64,000 bases of DNA from Abyssibius alkaniclasticus (lineage in GTDB: Bacteria > Pseudomonadota > Alphaproteobacteria > Rhodobacterales > Rhodobacteraceae): assembly GCF_020447305.1 (NCBI RefSeq), contig NZ_CP095732.1, forward strand, positions 682,001 to 746,000, given 5' to 3'. Position 1 is the stretch's first letter; every line of letters begins with the position of its first letter. Below, piece after piece: positions 62,602 to 64,000 of this stretch. Below the pieces are notes generated by a model. That model was not told the DNA's origin, did not search any database, and saw only the letters and a program-made list of their open reading frames with translations. A program made the translations under genes and the position numbers.

Positions 62602-63807
62602 ATGGCTTTGCATGTGCGTCATCCGGTTTGGGTTTTCAGCGCCCAGCCCGGCGCGTGGACCTTTACGCTGCTGTTTTTCGTCGAATCCGTATCGCGGGCG
62701 ACTTTGGCCACGGTCATGCCGCTGGTCGCCTATGGGATTTTCGGTGACAAGCAAAGCGTATCGCTGGCCTATACGGCTGTGTCGCTTGTTGCGCTGGCGC
62801 TGAGCTTCACCATTCCCAGCCTCATCCGCCACCTGTCGCGCCGCTGGACCTATTCTTTGGGCGCGCTGTTGCTGGCGGCCTGCGCGCTGTTGCTCAATAT
62901 GGGCATGGGGTGGAGCATGGTTCTGGCCATGCTGTTGCGCACTTTCGGGGCGGCGCTGCTGAACATCACGCTCAACCTTTACATCATGGACAATATCCGC
63001 AAACAGCAATTGGTGCGCTCGGAACCGCAGCGTTATGCCATTGCCACAATCGCCTGGACGGCGGCGCCGTTCATCGGTGCCTGGTCCTATGGCAGCTACG
63101 GGGTGCTGGCCCCGACCCTGTTCAGCGCCGGGGCGGCGGTGGCGCTGTTTGCGGTGTTCTGGATGGTGCGGCTGAACGAGAAACTGCCCATACGCGCCGC
63201 AAAAGCAGGCGCGGCACGGGTGATCAACCCGTTATCGGCCGTGCCGCGCTTTGTGGCCCAACCACGCCTGCGGCTGGCCTGGGCGATTGCCTTTTCACGC
63301 TCGTCCTTTTGGGTGACGTTTTTCATCTATACCCCGATTCTGATGCTCGAAGGCGGCTATTCGGCCACCACGGCGGGCGCGATTGTAGCATTTGGCAACC
63401 TGATGCTGTTCACCAATATCTTTGTTGAGCGCATTGCGCGGCGCTACAGCGTGCGCCGCATTCTGGCGGGCGCGCAAATATGTGCAGCCCTTGCGCTTGT
63501 GCCAACCGCGCTTTTCGCCGCCAATAACGCGCTGGCCGCCGGCATTCTGCTTGTCGTGGCCTCCTTCTTTGTTTCGGTGATGGACGGGCTTGGCCCGGTG
63601 CCGTTTCTGCGCGCCGTCCGCGCCCATGAGCGCCCGCAAATGACCACGGTTTACCGCACCTATCTGGATGTTTCCGAGCTGATTCCACCGCTGGTATACG
63701 CCGCGTTGTTTGGCCTTGCAGGCTTTACCGGCGTGTTCCTGGCGCTGGCGGCGCTGATGGGCGCAATGGGGCTGACCGCGCTGCGCTACCTGCCGCGCAG
63801 CCTGTAG
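62602..63807 (+). CDS. MFS transporter
   Basis: 401 residues with about twelve hydrophobic helices in two halves (SLAYTAVSLVALALSFTIP, LGALLLAACALLLNMGMG, FWVTFFIYTPILMLEGGY, MLFTNIFVERIARRYSVRR) and a central hydrophilic loop near residue 200. The motif-A-like loop IRHLSRRW is only weakly conserved. Substrate unknown. ATG 62602 follows GAAGG. A small GCGATT/AATCGC hairpin with TTTT (63835-63859) follows. Confidence 0.85.
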   Translation: MALHVRHPVWVFSAQPGAWTFTLLFFVESVSRATLATVMPLVAYGIFGDKQSVSLAYTAVSLVALALSFTIPSLIRHLSRRWTYSLGALLLAACALLLNMGMGWSMVLAMLLRTFGAALLNITLNLYIMDNIRKQQLVRSEPQRYAIATIAWTAAPFIGAWSYGSYGVLAPTLFSAGAAVALFAVFWMVRLNEKLPIRAAKAGAARVINPLSAVPRFVAQPRLRLAWAIAFSRSSFWVTFFIYTPILMLEGGYSATTAGAIVAFGNLMLFTNIFVERIARRYSVRRILAGAQICAALALVPTALFAANNALAAGILLVVASFFVSVMDGLGPVPFLRAVRAHERPQMTTVYRTYLDVSELIPPLVYAALFGLAGFTGVFLALAALMGAMGLTALRYLPRSL

Positions 63808-63834
63808 GCCGGGCACCCATTGGCCCCGAAAGCT

Positions 63835-63859
63835 GCGATTTGGCGCAAGAATCGCTTTT
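63835..63859 (+). terminator. Weak intrinsic terminator after the MFS gene
   Basis: GCGATT (63835-63840) pairs with AATCGC (63850-63855) around a nine-base loop, then TTTT and a second T-run. Short stem, so only moderate support. Confidence 0.5.
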
Positions 63860-63931
63860 GGCGTTTTATCTTGGCACAACACCCGTTAGAACCGCCTCGC
63901 ATCCGCCCCTTGTTTTCAGGAGAATCGCGTA

Positions 63932-64000
63932 ATGGGCTATAATATCGTCGTCGTTGGCGCCACGGGCAATGTGGGCCGCGAAATGCTGAACATTCTGGCC
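63932..64000 (+). CDS. asd: Aspartate-semialdehyde dehydrogenase, N-terminal part (cut by window end)
   Basis: Only the first 23 codons are visible: GYNIVVVGATGNVGREMLNI, the NADP-binding GATGxVG of Asd, which makes aspartate semialdehyde for Lys/Thr/Met and diaminopimelate. CAGGAGAATC precedes ATG 63932. Assignment rests on this short motif and on leuB lying upstream, as in related genomes. Confidence 0.75.
   Translation, partial: MGYNIVVVGATGNVGREMLNILA

Overview
The window looks like a chromosomal segment of a GC-rich alphaproteobacterium, most likely Rhodobacterales (Roseobacter/Rhodobacter group). The reasons are the lptC-lptA-lptB-rpoN-hpf-ptsN block, a DUF5928-type GT14 glycosyltransferase, an NDUFA9-like dehydrogenase, YjbH/YjbF exopolysaccharide genes, an alphaproteobacterial-type RpoH promoter in front of dnaK, a CtrA-type box, and leuC/leuD/leuB leading into asd. 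This assignment rests on gene content and order only; no database search was run. There is no rRNA, CRISPR array, insertion sequence or prophage. Two tRNA genes are present: Leu(CAG) and Pro(CGG).

Layout. 0-4 kb: purine salvage (ade, amn), an HU-type protein and an EamA transporter. 4-8.6 kb: dnaK-dnaJ behind a heat-shock promoter, an SH3-like exported protein and a hotdog thioesterase. 8.6-18 kb: a surface-polysaccharide region with an ABC-2 export permease, cysQ, GT2, galU, GT4, a second GT2-like enzyme, GT14/DUF5928 and a two-part sulfotransferase; the chemistry suggests a sulfated glycan, with CysQ clearing the PAP made by sulfotransfer. 18-23 kb (minus strand): rnd, lptC, lptA, lptB, rpoN, hpf, ptsN. 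23-29 kb: a TolB-like propeller protein, an RND pump with its adaptor, a gene-free stretch with three dyads, and tRNA-Leu. 29-32 kb: NDUFA9-like protein, a duplicated c-type cytochrome and uppP. 32-39 kb: gltD, a GFA-fold gene and gltB, then mtgA. 39-42 kb: GST, queG and an SDR. 42-50 kb: cell-envelope genes (yjbH, yjbF, two paralogous small membrane proteins with a CtrA box, two L,D-transpeptidases, a CAP lipoprotein, rlmN, two IalB-like proteins). 50-64 kb: an asparaginase-like protein, then leuC, leuD and leuB with several other genes between them, two regulator/dehydrogenase divergent pairs, an orphan Lys/Ala-rich protein, tRNA-Pro, an MFS transporter and the start of asd.

The standout is at 52.6-54.3 kb. 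Two genes of lower GC sit cleanly between leuC and leuD and are translationally linked to leuC and to each other: an AAA15/21-type ATPase and a DUF4276 protein with Toprim-like acidic residues. The arrangement resembles two-gene ATPase/Toprim anti-phage systems (PARIS/OLD-like logic) but uses a different effector family. Other notable points are an endonuclease/exonuclease/phosphatase-fold protein that has lost at least four expected catalytic positions, a possible leader peptide in front of leuC, and the CtrA-boxed small membrane protein pair.
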